A stretch of DNA of 64,000 nt, from the NCBI RefSeq assembly GCF_031583145.1, contig NZ_CP134050.1, forward strand, positions 5,907,501 to 5,971,500. Direction: 5' to 3'. Made by a program: the position numbers and the translations under genes. Source of the DNA: Brevibacillus brevis (lineage in GTDB: Bacteria > Bacillota > Bacilli > Brevibacillales > Brevibacillaceae). Position 1 is the first letter of the stretch; every line of letters starts with the position of its first letter. Of the stretch, positions 30,464 to 40,089 are shown one piece after another. The notes under the pieces were generated by a model. That model worked only from the letters and a program-made list of their open reading frames with translations, was not told the DNA's origin and did not search any database.

Positions 30464-32092
30464 TCAGCTGAGGCCCATGATGCGGCCGTCCTCATCGATG
30501 TAGAGGGACTCGGCGGCCGGCTTTTTCGGCAGTCCCGGCATGGTGACCAAGCTTCCCGTCAAAGCGACGATAAAGCCTGCGCCTGCAGAAATGCGAATCT
30601 CGCTCACCGATATAGTGAAATCGGTCGGCGCTCCCAGTACATCGGCCCGGTCGGTAAAGGAATACGGCGTTTTCGCCATGCACACGGGCAGATGCGAAAG
30701 CCCCATTTCCTCCACCTTTTGCAGCGTCTTCAGGGCAGATGGCGAAAAAACGACACCGGATCCCCGGTAAACTTCCTTGACCACCGTCTCGATTTTGTCT
30801 CGAATCGACAAGCTCTCTTCATAGAGGAAGCGAAAACGGGAAGGCTGTTCGGCTGCGCGCGCCACTTTTTCCGCCAGCTCGATTCCGCCCTGGCTGCCTT
30901 TTGCCCAGACGTCGGAAAGCGCGGCTTCTACGCCCAGCTGCTTGCACAGGTCAAGTACCGCATCCACCTCGGCCTGTGTATCCGTGGCGAAATGGTTGAT
31001 CGCGACCACGGCGGGAATACCGAACTTTTGCAGGTTTTCGATATGCCTTTGGACGTTGGCGAAGCCGCGCTCCAGGGCTTCCCGATTTTCCTGGGCCAGA
31101 TCGGCTACCTTGACGCCTCCGTTGTACTTCAGCGCCCGCACCGTGATGACGACCACCGCGGCTGACGGCATCAGACCCGCTTTTCTGCATTTGATGTCAA
31201 AAAACTTCTCTGCCCCCAGATCAGCTCCGAATCCGGCCTCCGTCACGACGTAGTCTGCCAGCTTGAGCGCCGTTTTCGTCCCGATTACGCTGCTGCATCC
31301 GTGCGCGATGTTGGCGAACGGTCCGCCGTGCACAAGTACGGGCGTCCCTTCGATGGTCTGCACCAGGTTTGGCTTGATCGCCTCTCTCAGGAGGACGCAC
31401 ATCGCATCGACCGCATGGATATCCCGGGCTCGCACAGGTGCATCGTCCAGATCGTAGCCGACGATGATGTGACTTACGCGCTCCCGCAGATCCTCCAGAT
31501 TTTCGCTCAGGCACAGAATCGCCATGATTTCCGAAGCCGTGGTAATCATGAAGCCGTCTTCGCGTGCCATTCCGTTTCCGTCTCCCAGTCCGACCACGAT
31601 ATTGCGCAGGGCGCGGTCATTCATGTCGACGGCCCGTTTCCAGACAATTTTCTTCGGATTCAAACGCAGCGCATTCCCTTGAAAAATGTGGTTGTCAATC
31701 ATCGCCGCCAACAAGTTGTGCGCCGAAGTGATGGCGTGGATGTCTCCTGTGAAATGGAGGTTGATATCATCAGCAGGGAGAATCTGAGCCTTCCCGCTGC
31801 CGGTCGCTCCCCCTTTGATCCCCATGCACGGTCCGAGAGACGGCTCCCGCAGCGCGGCAATCGTCTTCTTCCCCAAAGCGTTCAGCGACTGGGACAGCCC
31901 AATCGTCGTCAACGTCTTCCCGGCCCCGGCAGGATTGGGATTCATGGCCGTCACAAGGATCAGCTTGCCGTCCGGACGGTCCTTTACCTTCTCCCAAAGC
32001 TCACCCGATAATTTGGCCTTAAACTTTCCGTACAGTTCCAACTCATTCTCATCGATACCTGCTGCCCTGGCGATCTCGACAATCGGCTTCAT
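30464..32092 (-). CDS. fhs: Formate-tetrahydrofolate ligase
   Basis: Makes 10-formyl-tetrahydrofolate from formate, THF and ATP, feeding purine and formyl-Met synthesis. 542 residues. The P-loop is NPNPAGAGKTLTTIGLSQSL near 55; EPSLGPCMGIKGGATGSGKA near 88 and FTGDIHAITSAHNLLAAMID near 120 are signature regions. The start at 32092 (MKPIVEIA) follows GGGAGG; upstream in-frame codons have no homology. It is a single-gene unit. Confidence 0.95.
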   Translation of the reverse strand: MKPIVEIARAAGIDENELELYGKFKAKLSGELWEKVKDRPDGKLILVTAMNPNPAGAGKTLTTIGLSQSLNALGKKTIAALREPSLGPCMGIKGGATGSGKAQILPADDINLHFTGDIHAITSAHNLLAAMIDNHIFQGNALRLNPKKIVWKRAVDMNDRALRNIVVGLGDGNGMAREDGFMITTASEIMAILCLSENLEDLRERVSHIIVGYDLDDAPVRARDIHAVDAMCVLLREAIKPNLVQTIEGTPVLVHGGPFANIAHGCSSVIGTKTALKLADYVVTEAGFGADLGAEKFFDIKCRKAGLMPSAAVVVITVRALKYNGGVKVADLAQENREALERGFANVQRHIENLQKFGIPAVVAINHFATDTQAEVDAVLDLCKQLGVEAALSDVWAKGSQGGIELAEKVARAAEQPSRFRFLYEESLSIRDKIETVVKEVYRGSGVVFSPSALKTLQKVEEMGLSHLPVCMAKTPYSFTDRADVLGAPTDFTISVSEIRISAGAGFIVALTGSLVTMPGLPKKPAAESLYIDEDGRIMGLS

Positions 32093-32186
32093 GCGTGCCT
32101 CCCTGCAATCGGTGAATTCGTTGTTTCTTGACCAACAACTACATTCCACATTGTAGTCGCTTCTCCTCTCCCCAGAACCTGTTTGG

Positions 32187-32234
32187 CGGAAAAAAGGAAA
32201 AGCCTGCACGCTGTCCGTTTCCCAGCATGCAGGC
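32187..32234 (-). terminator. Terminator of the TRAP/dehydrogenase operon
   Basis: GCCTGCATGCTG, 9-base loop, CAGCGTGCAGGC (one G-T pair), then TTTTCCTTTTTT on the minus strand, shortly after the GlcD-like gene. Confidence 0.88.
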
Positions 32235-32251
32235 AGTATCGGCCGCGGACG

Positions 32252-33616
32252 TTATGCTCCGAATATCTTCCCCGGATTCAATATTCCGTTCGGATCCAGC
32301 ACCCTCTTGAGCGAGTGCATGACATCGAGCGCTTCCCCATGCTCGATCCGCTGGTACTTGGCCTTTCCGACGCCGACCCCATGCTCTCCCGTACACGTTC
32401 CGCCGCGGCTGAGGGCATATTCGACCAGGTGGGCGTTCAGCACTTCGGCGCGCTTCACTTCGGCTGGATCGCTCAGGTCGATCATCAGGATGACGTGATA
32501 ATTGCCGTCTCCGACATGGCCCAGGATCGCTCCGTCCAGCCCCGAGCGATCGATGGCTTGCCGTGCGTCGACGACAGCTCCCGCCAGTTCGGAAAACGGC
32601 ACGCACACGTCGGTGACCATCATCTTTTTTCCCGGCGATTTGTGGATGAAGGCGTAGGCCATGTTGTGCCGCACGTCCCACAGCTGTGCGCGGGCTTTGG
32701 AATCGGTCTCGAACAAAAACTCCGAGCACCCATGCTCCCCTGCGATGCTTTGCGCAAACTCGACATCGTGAGAAAGGCTTTGCTCGCTTCCGTGAAACTC
32801 GATAAACAGGGTCGGCTGCTCCGGATAGCTCGTTTCCTTGTACAAATTCACCTGGCGAATCGAGCGCTCATCGATGAGCTCGATTCGCGCCACCGGCACC
32901 CCTGCCGCGAGAATGTCGACGACTGTGTCCACCGCCTCCTGCACAGTCGGGAAGCAGGCCCGCGCAGCCACCGTCGCTTCCGGAATCCCGTACACGCGCA
33001 AGGTCAGCTCCGTGAACGCCCCGAGCGTTCCTTCCGAGCCTACAAACAGCCCGGTCAAGTGATAGCCGGAGGAAGACTTCGCCGTCATGCTGCCGGTGCG
33101 GATGATGCGGCCATCCGCCAGCACCACTTCCAGATCGCGGACCTGATCGCGCATCACGCCGTAGCGGACGGAGGTCGTGCCGCTCGCATTCGTCGCCGCC
33201 ATCCCCCCTACCGTCGCATCGGCACCCGGATCCACGGAGAAAAACAGCCCGTGCTTCTTCAGCTCCTTGTTGAGCTGTGTGCGTGTCACACCCGGCTGCA
33301 CCCGCACCAGAAAATCTTGCGGACGCACTTCCAGCACCTGGTTCATGAGCGAAAAATCCAGGCTGATTCCGCCGCTGTACGGGATCGCATGCCCCTCCAG
33401 GCTGGAGCCCAGCCCGAATGGCGTGACCGGAATGCGCTGTTCGTTCGCCAGCTTCATGATCCGGCTGACCTCCTGTGCCGTTTGCGGAAACACCACGACG
33501 TCAGGCAGATGCGGCGCGTGATACGACTCGTCGTGACTGTGGTGCTCGAGGACAGTCGGGTTGGTCGTGACACGCTCATGTCCCAGCCATTCTTTTAATT
33601 GTGAAATGTAGTCCAC
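32252..33616 (-). CDS. FAD-linked 2-hydroxyacid oxidase (GlcD/D-lactate dehydrogenase family)
   Basis: 454 residues of the VAO/PCMH FAD-binding family. It has the FAD-binding stretch VTPFGLGSSLEGH near 65, DPGADATVGGMAATNASGT near 130 and VGSEGTLGAFTELTLRVYG near 190, and the C-terminal domain ends GDGNYHVIL then GTCTGEHGVGVGK and LDPNGILNPGKIF. Such enzymes oxidise glycolate, D-lactate or other D-2-hydroxyacids to the keto acid. It is the last gene of an operon with a TRAP carrier, so its substrate is probably an imported hydroxyacid or its product. Confidence 0.88.
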   Translation of the reverse strand: MDYISQLKEWLGHERVTTNPTVLEHHSHDESYHAPHLPDVVVFPQTAQEVSRIMKLANEQRIPVTPFGLGSSLEGHAIPYSGGISLDFSLMNQVLEVRPQDFLVRVQPGVTRTQLNKELKKHGLFFSVDPGADATVGGMAATNASGTTSVRYGVMRDQVRDLEVVLADGRIIRTGSMTAKSSSGYHLTGLFVGSEGTLGAFTELTLRVYGIPEATVAARACFPTVQEAVDTVVDILAAGVPVARIELIDERSIRQVNLYKETSYPEQPTLFIEFHGSEQSLSHDVEFAQSIAGEHGCSEFLFETDSKARAQLWDVRHNMAYAFIHKSPGKKMMVTDVCVPFSELAGAVVDARQAIDRSGLDGAILGHVGDGNYHVILMIDLSDPAEVKRAEVLNAHLVEYALSRGGTCTGEHGVGVGKAKYQRIEHGEALDVMHSLKRVLDPNGILNPGKIFGA

Positions 33617-33635
33617 GTGATACCCCTCCCCGTCA

Positions 33636-34910
33636 TTACTTGCTCAAATTCACCAGGAACAAGCTGATCTCCGGCACGTAGGTGATGATCAGCAAATCGA
33701 CGCACAAGAGAATCAAAAACGGGACGGCTGCCCGCTCGATCGCCGAGTTGGACAGCTTGGCGATATTCCCGGCCACCAGCAGGTTGAGTCCGACCGGCGG
33801 CGTCAGCATACCGATCGCCGAGTTGACAACCATGATCACACCGAACAGGACCGGATCGATTCCGAGCGCATTCGTGATCGGCAGCAGGATCGGTGTCATG
33901 AGGATGATCGTGACCGCCGTTTCCATGAACGTCCCCAATATCAGCAGCAATACGTTAATGATCAATAGTGTGACAAATGCGCTATCGGTAATCCCCAGCA
34001 TGAATCGGGCGATCTCCTGGGGAATGCTTTCCCTGGTCATGATAAATCCGAATGCGTTGGCAGTCGCAATAATCAGCATGATGACGGCTGTCATGCTGGC
34101 CGAGCCGGCAAAAATTTCACCCAGGTCCTTCCACTTGATCTCCCGGTAGACGAACAGACCGACGATCAAGCCGTAGATGACCGCTACCACTGCCGCTTCC
34201 GTCGGCGTGAAGATGCCGCCGTATATGCCGCCCAGGATGATGATCGGCATCAGAATAGCCAAAATCGCATCTTTAAAGGCCTTCCAAATGTCTCCGAGCG
34301 AGTGTTTCTCACCACCGCCCCAGCCGTTTTTCTTGCTGAGCCAGTACGAGTACACGATGAGCGAGAGCGCTACAAGAATACCGGGCCCAATCCCGGCGAT
34401 GAACAGATCGTTGATGGAGGTGCTGGCTGCCACGCCGTACAAGACCATCGGCACACTGGGCGGAATCATGACGCCGATCGTCCCGCCCGCCGCGTGCAGC
34501 GCCGCGGAAAAACGGACGTCGTATCCTTTGTTCACCATGTGCGGGATGAGGATGCCTCCCACGGCGGCAGTGGTCGCGGCCGACGAACCGGAGATCGCAG
34601 CAAAAAACGTGCAGCCCAAGACCGCGACAATCGCAAGTCCGCCCGGCAACGTCCCGACCAGCGTATTGGCAAAGCGGATCAGCCTCTCCGAAATCCCGCC
34701 CGTCTCCATCAGCTTGCCTGCGAGCAGAAAGAAAGGAACCGCCATCAAAGGAAACGAGTCCGTACCGTTGAACATTTTTTGCACGACGACCAACAGCGGT
34801 ATATTACTTTCGGCCATAAAGGCGATGACGACCGACAGCCCCAGCGCTACGGCGATCGGCACATTGATGATCAGCAGGATGACAAGCGAAACAAAAAGAA
34901 TCGTACCCAT
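33636..34910 (-). CDS. TRAP transporter large permease (DctM family)
   Basis: 424 residues with about 12 membrane segments. Family marks: SFPLMAVPFFLLAGKLMETGGIS near 50, GSSAATTAAVGGILIPHM near 112 and TPPVGLNLLVAG near 375. With DctQ and DctP it forms a sodium-driven organic-acid importer. It lies 7 bases after the dctQ-type gene. Confidence 0.93.
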   Translation of the reverse strand: MGTILFVSLVILLIINVPIAVALGLSVVIAFMAESNIPLLVVVQKMFNGTDSFPLMAVPFFLLAGKLMETGGISERLIRFANTLVGTLPGGLAIVAVLGCTFFAAISGSSAATTAAVGGILIPHMVNKGYDVRFSAALHAAGGTIGVMIPPSVPMVLYGVAASTSINDLFIAGIGPGILVALSLIVYSYWLSKKNGWGGGEKHSLGDIWKAFKDAILAILMPIIILGGIYGGIFTPTEAAVVAVIYGLIVGLFVYREIKWKDLGEIFAGSASMTAVIMLIIATANAFGFIMTRESIPQEIARFMLGITDSAFVTLLIINVLLLILGTFMETAVTIILMTPILLPITNALGIDPVLFGVIMVVNSAIGMLTPPVGLNLLVAGNIAKLSNSAIERAAVPFLILLCVDLLIITYVPEISLFLVNLSK

Positions 34911-34917
34911 TGTCGGT

Positions 34918-35385
34918 TCACTCCTTCCCGGTGATATCTTTCCATGTCACATGGAGAACGTTCATGATAAGCAGCACACCGCTGATCGGAATCACCATGT
35001 AGACATAGCCCATGGGAACGAGCAGAGTGGGAGATGTCTGAGTCATGCTTCGCGCAGCCAGGAGGTAGCCCTGCTGTACCATCACCCCAAAAAAGAAAAT
35101 GCTGAGAAGTGCGGCCACTGCCAACACAATTTTATTTGCCAGCGGCGATAAAAACTTTTGAATGTATTCCGTCCCGATATGCGCCTTGATGGCCATCGCA
35201 TACGCGGAGCCGAGAAACGTGATCCAGATCAGCAAATAGCGTGCCAGCTCCTCTGTCCAGGCCAGCGGCTGATCGAGCAAAAAACGGAAGAGCACCTGCA
35301 GGAATACAGCCACGACCATGACGGCCAGTAGCAGGATGACGATGAGACGGATGAGACTGTTGATTTTGGAAATGATGGTGCCCAC
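34918..35385 (-). CDS. TRAP transporter small permease (DctQ family)
   Basis: 155 residues with four membrane segments (about 8-32, 45-65, 88-108, 125-146) and the family's PLAWTEELARYLLIWITFLG region. It partners the large permease just downstream. Confidence 0.92.
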   Translation of the reverse strand: MGTIISKINSLIRLIVILLLAVMVVAVFLQVLFRFLLDQPLAWTEELARYLLIWITFLGSAYAMAIKAHIGTEYIQKFLSPLANKIVLAVAALLSIFFFGVMVQQGYLLAARSMTQTSPTLLVPMGYVYMVIPISGVLLIMNVLHVTWKDITGKE

Positions 35386-35450
35386 ACAAGGTCTCCTTTC
35401 GCAGGAAAAGGGGGGAGAAAAGCATCGGCTGCTCTTCTCCCTTCCGCCAA

Positions 35451-36518
35451 TTATTTCGTATTCATGATTTCGTCCACCAGCGCTTTGTCAAACTGCCCGG
35501 AAAACTTGTCGTATACAGGCTTCATCGCGTCGCGGAAAGCCTGCTTGTCCACGTCTTCGGTAATGACCACACCCTTGGATTTGAGGTTGCCGATCGCATC
35601 CTGCTCCATCTTGATCATCAGCTCGCGCTCGTACTGACCCGCCTTTTGCGCTTCCTCGGCGAGCAGCTGCTGCACGTCGGCGGGGAGCTTGTCCCACACC
35701 GGCTTGCTGAACAGGATCAAGGCTGCGGAGTAGACGTGGCCCGTCAAGGACATGTGCGTTTGCTTGGAGTCGTACAGCTTGTAGGTTTGCGCGACGATTG
35801 CCGGGTTTTCCTGCGCATCCACGACGCCTTGCTGCAAAGCGGTCAATGCCTCCGTCCAGGCCATCGGAGTCGGCTTCGCGCCCAATGCCTCGAATGCAGC
35901 CAGGTGGATCGGGTTTTCCTGCGTGCGGATCTTCAGCCCTTGCACGTCAGCGGGGGTTTTAATGTCTTTGGTGCCGTTCGTAATATGCCGGAAACCGTTT
36001 TCAGCCCAAGCCAGGCCGACCAGGTTTGCGTTGCTGAGATCCTTCAGAATGTCTTGCCCGACCTTGCCATCCAGCACTTTGTAGGCCTGCTCGCGGCTCT
36101 CGAACAGGAACGGCAGGTCCAATACGCCCAATTTCGGATAGAAGTTGGTCACCGGGGCAGTAGAGGTGATCTCCATATCCGCCGTCCCGAAGGTAAGCGC
36201 TTCCGTCAATTCCCGTTCAGCGCCCAGCTGGCTCAGCGGGTACACTTCGATTTTCACCTTGCCGTTGGAGCGCTTTTCCACGTCCTCCGCCATCTTTTTC
36301 AGCGCCACGTTGTACGGATGGTCTTCGGTCAGCGAGTGTCCCGCCTTGAATACAAAGGTTTGGCCGTCACTCTTGGGCGCCTCCGTCTGCGCAGCCTGTC
36401 CGCCGCTATTCTGACCGGAAGGCTGGGCGGTTTGCCCGCCGCCCCCTCCGCACGCTGTCAGCAGCAACGACGCCGACATGACTCCCGACAACAATAAACT
36501 CCATTTTTTTCGCAACAT
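35451..36518 (-). CDS. TRAP transporter substrate-binding lipoprotein (DctP family)
   Basis: 355 residues with a lipoprotein signal: LLLTACGGGGG gives lipidation at Cys23. A linker rich in Gly, Gln and Ser is followed by the DctP fold (AGHSLTEDHPYNVALKKMAE, VEVYPLSQLGAERELTEAL-type region, GLKIRTQENPIHLAAFEALG). A conserved Arg in GLKIRTQ normally holds the substrate carboxylate, so an organic acid is expected. It lies between the SDR and dctQ-type genes, in one transcription unit. Confidence 0.93.
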   Translation of the reverse strand: MLRKKWSLLLSGVMSASLLLTACGGGGGQTAQPSGQNSGGQAAQTEAPKSDGQTFVFKAGHSLTEDHPYNVALKKMAEDVEKRSNGKVKIEVYPLSQLGAERELTEALTFGTADMEITSTAPVTNFYPKLGVLDLPFLFESREQAYKVLDGKVGQDILKDLSNANLVGLAWAENGFRHITNGTKDIKTPADVQGLKIRTQENPIHLAAFEALGAKPTPMAWTEALTALQQGVVDAQENPAIVAQTYKLYDSKQTHMSLTGHVYSAALILFSKPVWDKLPADVQQLLAEEAQKAGQYERELMIKMEQDAIGNLKSKGVVITEDVDKQAFRDAMKPVYDKFSGQFDKALVDEIMNTK

Positions 36519-36601
36519 CTCTCAAGTTCCCCCTGATTTTCTTGTCTATTTTTGCCTAAATATCGAATTCATTTAATAATAGGAAAATTTTATCGATTTG
36601 G

Positions 36602-37372
36602 CTAGATCCCTCTTCCACCGTCCACGTTCATCACTTCGCCCGTGACGATTTTGGCCATGTCGGAAGCCAGATAAAGCGCCGCCCCTGCGATATCTTCCGG
36701 CTGAATCAGCGTGCCGAGCGGGACGCTGCTGATGAAAATGTCCTTTTTGCCCGCTTCCACTTCCGCTTCGTCCCCATTCAGAAACTTGCCCAGCATCGGC
36801 GTCTCGGCAGGGCCCGGATTGATGACGTTCACCCTGATCTTGTACGGAGCCAGCTCGATGGCCAGCGCTTTGCTCAGCATGATTGCAGCTCCCTTCGACG
36901 CGCAGTACGCATTGAGGCCCGGACGAGCGCGGATTCCCGCGATAGAGGCGATGTTGATGATGCTGCCCTTGCCCGCCGCTTTCATATGCGGGACCGCGTG
37001 CCTGGTTGTAAGAAAGATCGATTTGGTGTTGACCGCGAGCGTCCGATCCCACTGTTCGAGGCTCAGCTCCTCGATTGGAGTGAATGCTTGCGGCACGCCT
37101 GCGCAATTTACCAGCACGTCGATAGAGCCATATGTCGTAATCGTTTCCTTGACCAGTGCAGCCACACTTTCGTCATCCGCCACATCCGATTGCACAGGGA
37201 TCGCCTTTCCTTGCGGCAGTTCCTGTGCGACTTGCCCCGCCGCATCCTTGTTCAAATCCGCCAGAACCACGTTCGCTCCCTGCTCGGCGAACAGCGTCGC
37301 GATCGCCTTCCCCATTCCCGAAGCAGCCCCTGTTACGATCGCCGTTTTTCCTGCCAACAGTTGTCCGTTCAT
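36602..37372 (-). CDS. SDR-family NAD(P)-dependent oxidoreductase
   Basis: 256 residues of the classical short-chain dehydrogenase type: TGAASGMGKAIA (12-23) binds the cofactor, DLNKD suggests NAD preference, NVAGV-equivalent is VNCAGVPQAF, the serine precedes the YCASKGAAIM motif with Tyr and Lys of the active site, and GRGI ends the protein. It overlaps the aldehyde dehydrogenase stop by 4 bases. Substrate unknown; probably a hydroxy or keto acid step of the same pathway. Confidence 0.9.
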   Translation of the reverse strand: MNGQLLAGKTAIVTGAASGMGKAIATLFAEQGANVVLADLNKDAAGQVAQELPQGKAIPVQSDVADDESVAALVKETITTYGSIDVLVNCAGVPQAFTPIEELSLEQWDRTLAVNTKSIFLTTRHAVPHMKAAGKGSIINIASIAGIRARPGLNAYCASKGAAIMLSKALAIELAPYKIRVNVINPGPAETPMLGKFLNGDEAEVEAGKKDIFISSVPLGTLIQPEDIAGAALYLASDMAKIVTGEVMNVDGGRGI

Positions 37373-38793
37373 AGATTGATCACCACCATCCGCTCATCTG
37401 TCATTTCCTCTACGGCGTATCTCGGCCCTTCCTTGCCGAGTCCGCTGTTTTTGACTCCTCCGTACGGCATGATGTCGTTGCGATAGGTCGACACGTCGTT
37501 GATGACGACACCCCCGTATTCGAGCACGCGAGCCGCCTTCATGGCGATGTTCAGGTCGCGGGTGAAAATGCCTGCCTGGAGGCCGTAATCGGAGTCGTTC
37601 GCCTGGGCGAAGGCGTCGTCCAGGTCGCTGTACGGAATGATCGTGACGACGGGAGCAAACACTTCCCGGCACACGACTTTCATCTCCGGCCTGGTGTCGA
37701 CCAGCACAGCCGGATAGAACAGGGCCCCTTCCCGCTTGATCGGCAGCAGTGCTTTAGCGCCCTGGCTGATCGCTTCCTGCACCCATTCTTCGGTACGGCT
37801 GGCTTCTTTTTCGCTGATCATCGGCCCCACATCCGTGTCCGGATCTTCCGGGTTGCCCACTTTCAGCTTTTTCACCTCGGAGATGTACAGATCGGAAAAC
37901 TCTTCGAAAACCGATTCGTGGACGTAGATCCTCTGTACGGCGATGCAGGCCTGGCCGGCGTTGTGGAAGCTGCGCGCGGCTGTCTGGCGTGCTGCCAGCT
38001 CCAGGTCGGCGTCAAAGTGCACGATGTTCGGGGAGTTGTTGCCGAGCTCCAGCGCTACAGGCCGCATGCCGCTGCGCTCCTTGATGTGGCGCCCGACTTC
38101 ACCGGAGCCGGTGAAGGTGTACATGGCGATCCTCTCTTCGTCCAGCAGCCACTCTCCCACCTCGCTGCCCGCCCCTGTCACGATGTTCACGTACCCTTTT
38201 GGCAGTCCGGCTTCCTCCAGCACCTCTACCAGCAGGTATGTCGCGATCGGCGTCACCGTAGCCGGCTTGACGACCAGCGTGTTTCCCGCCGCGATGGCCG
38301 GTGCGATTTTGTGCGTGCTGAGCAAGAGGGGGTAGTTGAACGGCGTGATAGCGCCGATGACGCCCTTCGGCACGCGGATCGTGAAGCCCAGGCGGTTTTC
38401 CGAGCCTTCCGTCGCTTGCAGGGGAACCATCTCCCCGTGGATCTTCTTGGCTTCTTCAGCCGACAGGCGCAGTGTATTGATAGTCCGGTCGAGCTCATTC
38501 GCCGCGTCTTTTCGCGTTTTGCCGACTTCCCGGATCAGGGACAGCTCCATCTCCTCCCTGCGGGCCTCCATCAGCTCGGACGCTTTCAGCAAGATCTTGT
38601 ACCGCTGAAAAGGGGTGAGGCTGTCCTGCTTGAACGTCTTCCATGCCTTCTCGACCGCGTCTGACACGTGGCCCCTTTGCGCTTTGGCAATTTGCGCGAT
38701 ACATTCGCCGGAATATTTGTGGTAGACCGGGATGTAGGTGTCTGTTTTCACCCATTCTCCGCCGATGTACAAATCATACGATTTCGTTTCCAT
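37369..38793 (-). CDS. NAD(P)-dependent aldehyde dehydrogenase (lactaldehyde/semialdehyde type)
   Basis: 474 residues. Motifs: ITPFNYPLLLSTHKIAPAIA near 150, TFTGSGEVGRHI near 230, the glutamate in VALELGNNSPNIV and the catalytic cysteine in FHNAGQACIAVQRIYVHE near 286. The sequence resembles lactaldehyde and non-phosphorylating glyceraldehyde-type dehydrogenases. It sits between the tartrate-dehydrogenase-like gene and the SDR gene in the sigma-54 operon. Confidence 0.9.
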   Translation of the reverse strand: METKSYDLYIGGEWVKTDTYIPVYHKYSGECIAQIAKAQRGHVSDAVEKAWKTFKQDSLTPFQRYKILLKASELMEARREEMELSLIREVGKTRKDAANELDRTINTLRLSAEEAKKIHGEMVPLQATEGSENRLGFTIRVPKGVIGAITPFNYPLLLSTHKIAPAIAAGNTLVVKPATVTPIATYLLVEVLEEAGLPKGYVNIVTGAGSEVGEWLLDEERIAMYTFTGSGEVGRHIKERSGMRPVALELGNNSPNIVHFDADLELAARQTAARSFHNAGQACIAVQRIYVHESVFEEFSDLYISEVKKLKVGNPEDPDTDVGPMISEKEASRTEEWVQEAISQGAKALLPIKREGALFYPAVLVDTRPEMKVVCREVFAPVVTIIPYSDLDDAFAQANDSDYGLQAGIFTRDLNIAMKAARVLEYGGVVINDVSTYRNDIMPYGGVKNSGLGKEGPRYAVEEMTDERMVVINL

Positions 38794-38817
38794 GCCCTCT
38801 CGCCTCCGTTTCTTTCT

Positions 38818-39894
38818 CTATTTCGTATTCTGATAGATGTGGCGGACGATCTCGTCCCCCAGCTCCCTTGTCGTCGCCTTGCCCCCGAGATCAGGGGTCA
38901 GCACTTTTCCTTCCAGCAGTACCCCCTCGATGGCATTCATGATGACGGCGCTGATGTCGGGCAGGTCGAGGTGATCCATCATCATGCTGAGGCTCCAGAT
39001 TTGCGCGATCGGATTGGCGATCCCTTTGCCCGCGATATCCGGAGCGGAGCCGTGAATGGGCTCGAACATGGATGGGTACTTGCGCTCGGGATTGATGTTG
39101 CCCGATGGCGCCAGGCCCAGTCCTCCCACGATCGCCGCCCCCAGGTCGGTCAAAATGTCGCCGAACAAATTGCTCGCCACGACCACGTCGAATGTTTCCG
39201 GACGTGTAATGAAGTAGGCGGCCAGTGCGTCGATGTGGTACAGGTTCGTTTCAATTCCGGGGTGCTCCTTGCTGATTTCCCCGACAATCTCGTCCCAGAA
39301 AGGCATCGAATGGTTGATCCCGTTCGACTTAGTGGCAGCCGTGACTCTTTTTTTCGGCCGCTTTTCCGCCAGGGAATACGCGTACTTCAAAATTCGCTCG
39401 GTACCATAGCGGGTAAACACGTTGTTCTGCACAGCCATTTCGTACGGCGTGCCCTGATGGATCCGCCCGCCCATATTGGAGTATTCGCCTTCCGTATTCT
39501 CCCGGACGACGACGAAATCGAGATCGGCGTGGCCCTTGTATCGGAGCGGACTTTCCAATCCCCGGAGCAGCTTCACAGGTCGCAAGTTGACGTATTGCTG
39601 GAAAGTGCGGCGAATGGGCAGGATCAATTCCCATACGGACACGTGGTCAGGCACCCCGGGAGCACCAACAGCTCCGAGCAGGATGAGATCGTAGTCCTTC
39701 AACAGTTCGAGTCCATTTTCCGGCATCATCCGTCCATGTGTGAGGTAGTAGGTGCAGTTCCAATCCATCACGTCGTGGGCAAAACGAATGCCGCCGTGGC
39801 TTTCTTCAATGGCCCTGAGTACCTTTAGTCCTTCGTTCATCACTTCGGGACCGATCCCATCTCCCGGAATCACCGCAATCGAATAATGAAGCAA
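38818..39894 (-). CDS. Tartrate/D-malate dehydrogenase-like enzyme (isopropylmalate DH family)
   Basis: 358 residues of the isocitrate/isopropylmalate dehydrogenase fold, first gene of its operon. IAVIPGDGIGPEVM opens it; RENTEGEYSNMGGRIHQGT near 135, KSNGINHSMPFWDE and VASNLFGDILTDLGAAIVGG are typical of tartrate dehydrogenase (TtuC) and D-malate dehydrogenase (DmlA), which use Mn and NAD. The start is a TTG at 39894 with GGGGGGAG upstream. The enzyme class suggests growth on D-malate, tartrate or a related hydroxy diacid. Confidence 0.9.
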   Translation of the reverse strand: MLHYSIAVIPGDGIGPEVMNEGLKVLRAIEESHGGIRFAHDVMDWNCTYYLTHGRMMPENGLELLKDYDLILLGAVGAPGVPDHVSVWELILPIRRTFQQYVNLRPVKLLRGLESPLRYKGHADLDFVVVRENTEGEYSNMGGRIHQGTPYEMAVQNNVFTRYGTERILKYAYSLAEKRPKKRVTAATKSNGINHSMPFWDEIVGEISKEHPGIETNLYHIDALAAYFITRPETFDVVVASNLFGDILTDLGAAIVGGLGLAPSGNINPERKYPSMFEPIHGSAPDIAGKGIANPIAQIWSLSMMMDHLDLPDISAVIMNAIEGVLLEGKVLTPDLGGKATTRELGDEIVRHIYQNTK

Positions 39895-39949
39895 TCGACT
39901 CCCCCCTCGGAATGGTCAAAATTTTTAGACGATAGTATGGATGGACTAA

Positions 39950-39966
39950 TGCACGTTTGATGCCAA
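39950..39966 (-). promoter_or_regulatory. Sigma-54 promoter of the TRAP/dehydrogenase operon
   Basis: Minus-strand TTGGCATCAAACGTGCA has GG and GC at the exact -24/-12 spacing. It lies about 55 bases upstream of the first gene and in range of the activator site at 40056-40088. Confidence 0.8.
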
Positions 39967-39990
39967 GCCGGATGGATTGGTGGCTTTTAC

Positions 39991-40004
39991 CTAAAACGCT
40001 TTCA
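39991..40004 (-). promoter_or_regulatory. cre-like site between activator site and sigma-54 promoter
   Basis: TGAAAGCGTTTTAG on the minus strand matches the cre consensus at 12 of 14 positions, about 25 bases upstream of the -24 element. CcpA bound here could block looping between activator and polymerase. Confidence 0.55.
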
Positions 40005-40055
40005 TAACCAAGCGGATGAAAGTTGTCGCAAACTGCCGTTTCTTCGCAAACGCAA

Positions 40056-40088
40056 CAAAGTGATGCAACATTACGTTGCAACACTTTG
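40056..40088. promoter_or_regulatory. 33-bp palindrome, upstream activator site
   Basis: Arms CAAAGTG-A-TGCAAC and GTTGCA-A-CACTTTG are near-perfect inverted repeats around ATTAC. It begins right after the stop codon of the sigma-54 activator gene and about 100 bp upstream of the -24/-12 promoter, a normal enhancer position. Confidence 0.7.
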
Positions 40089-40089
40089 C

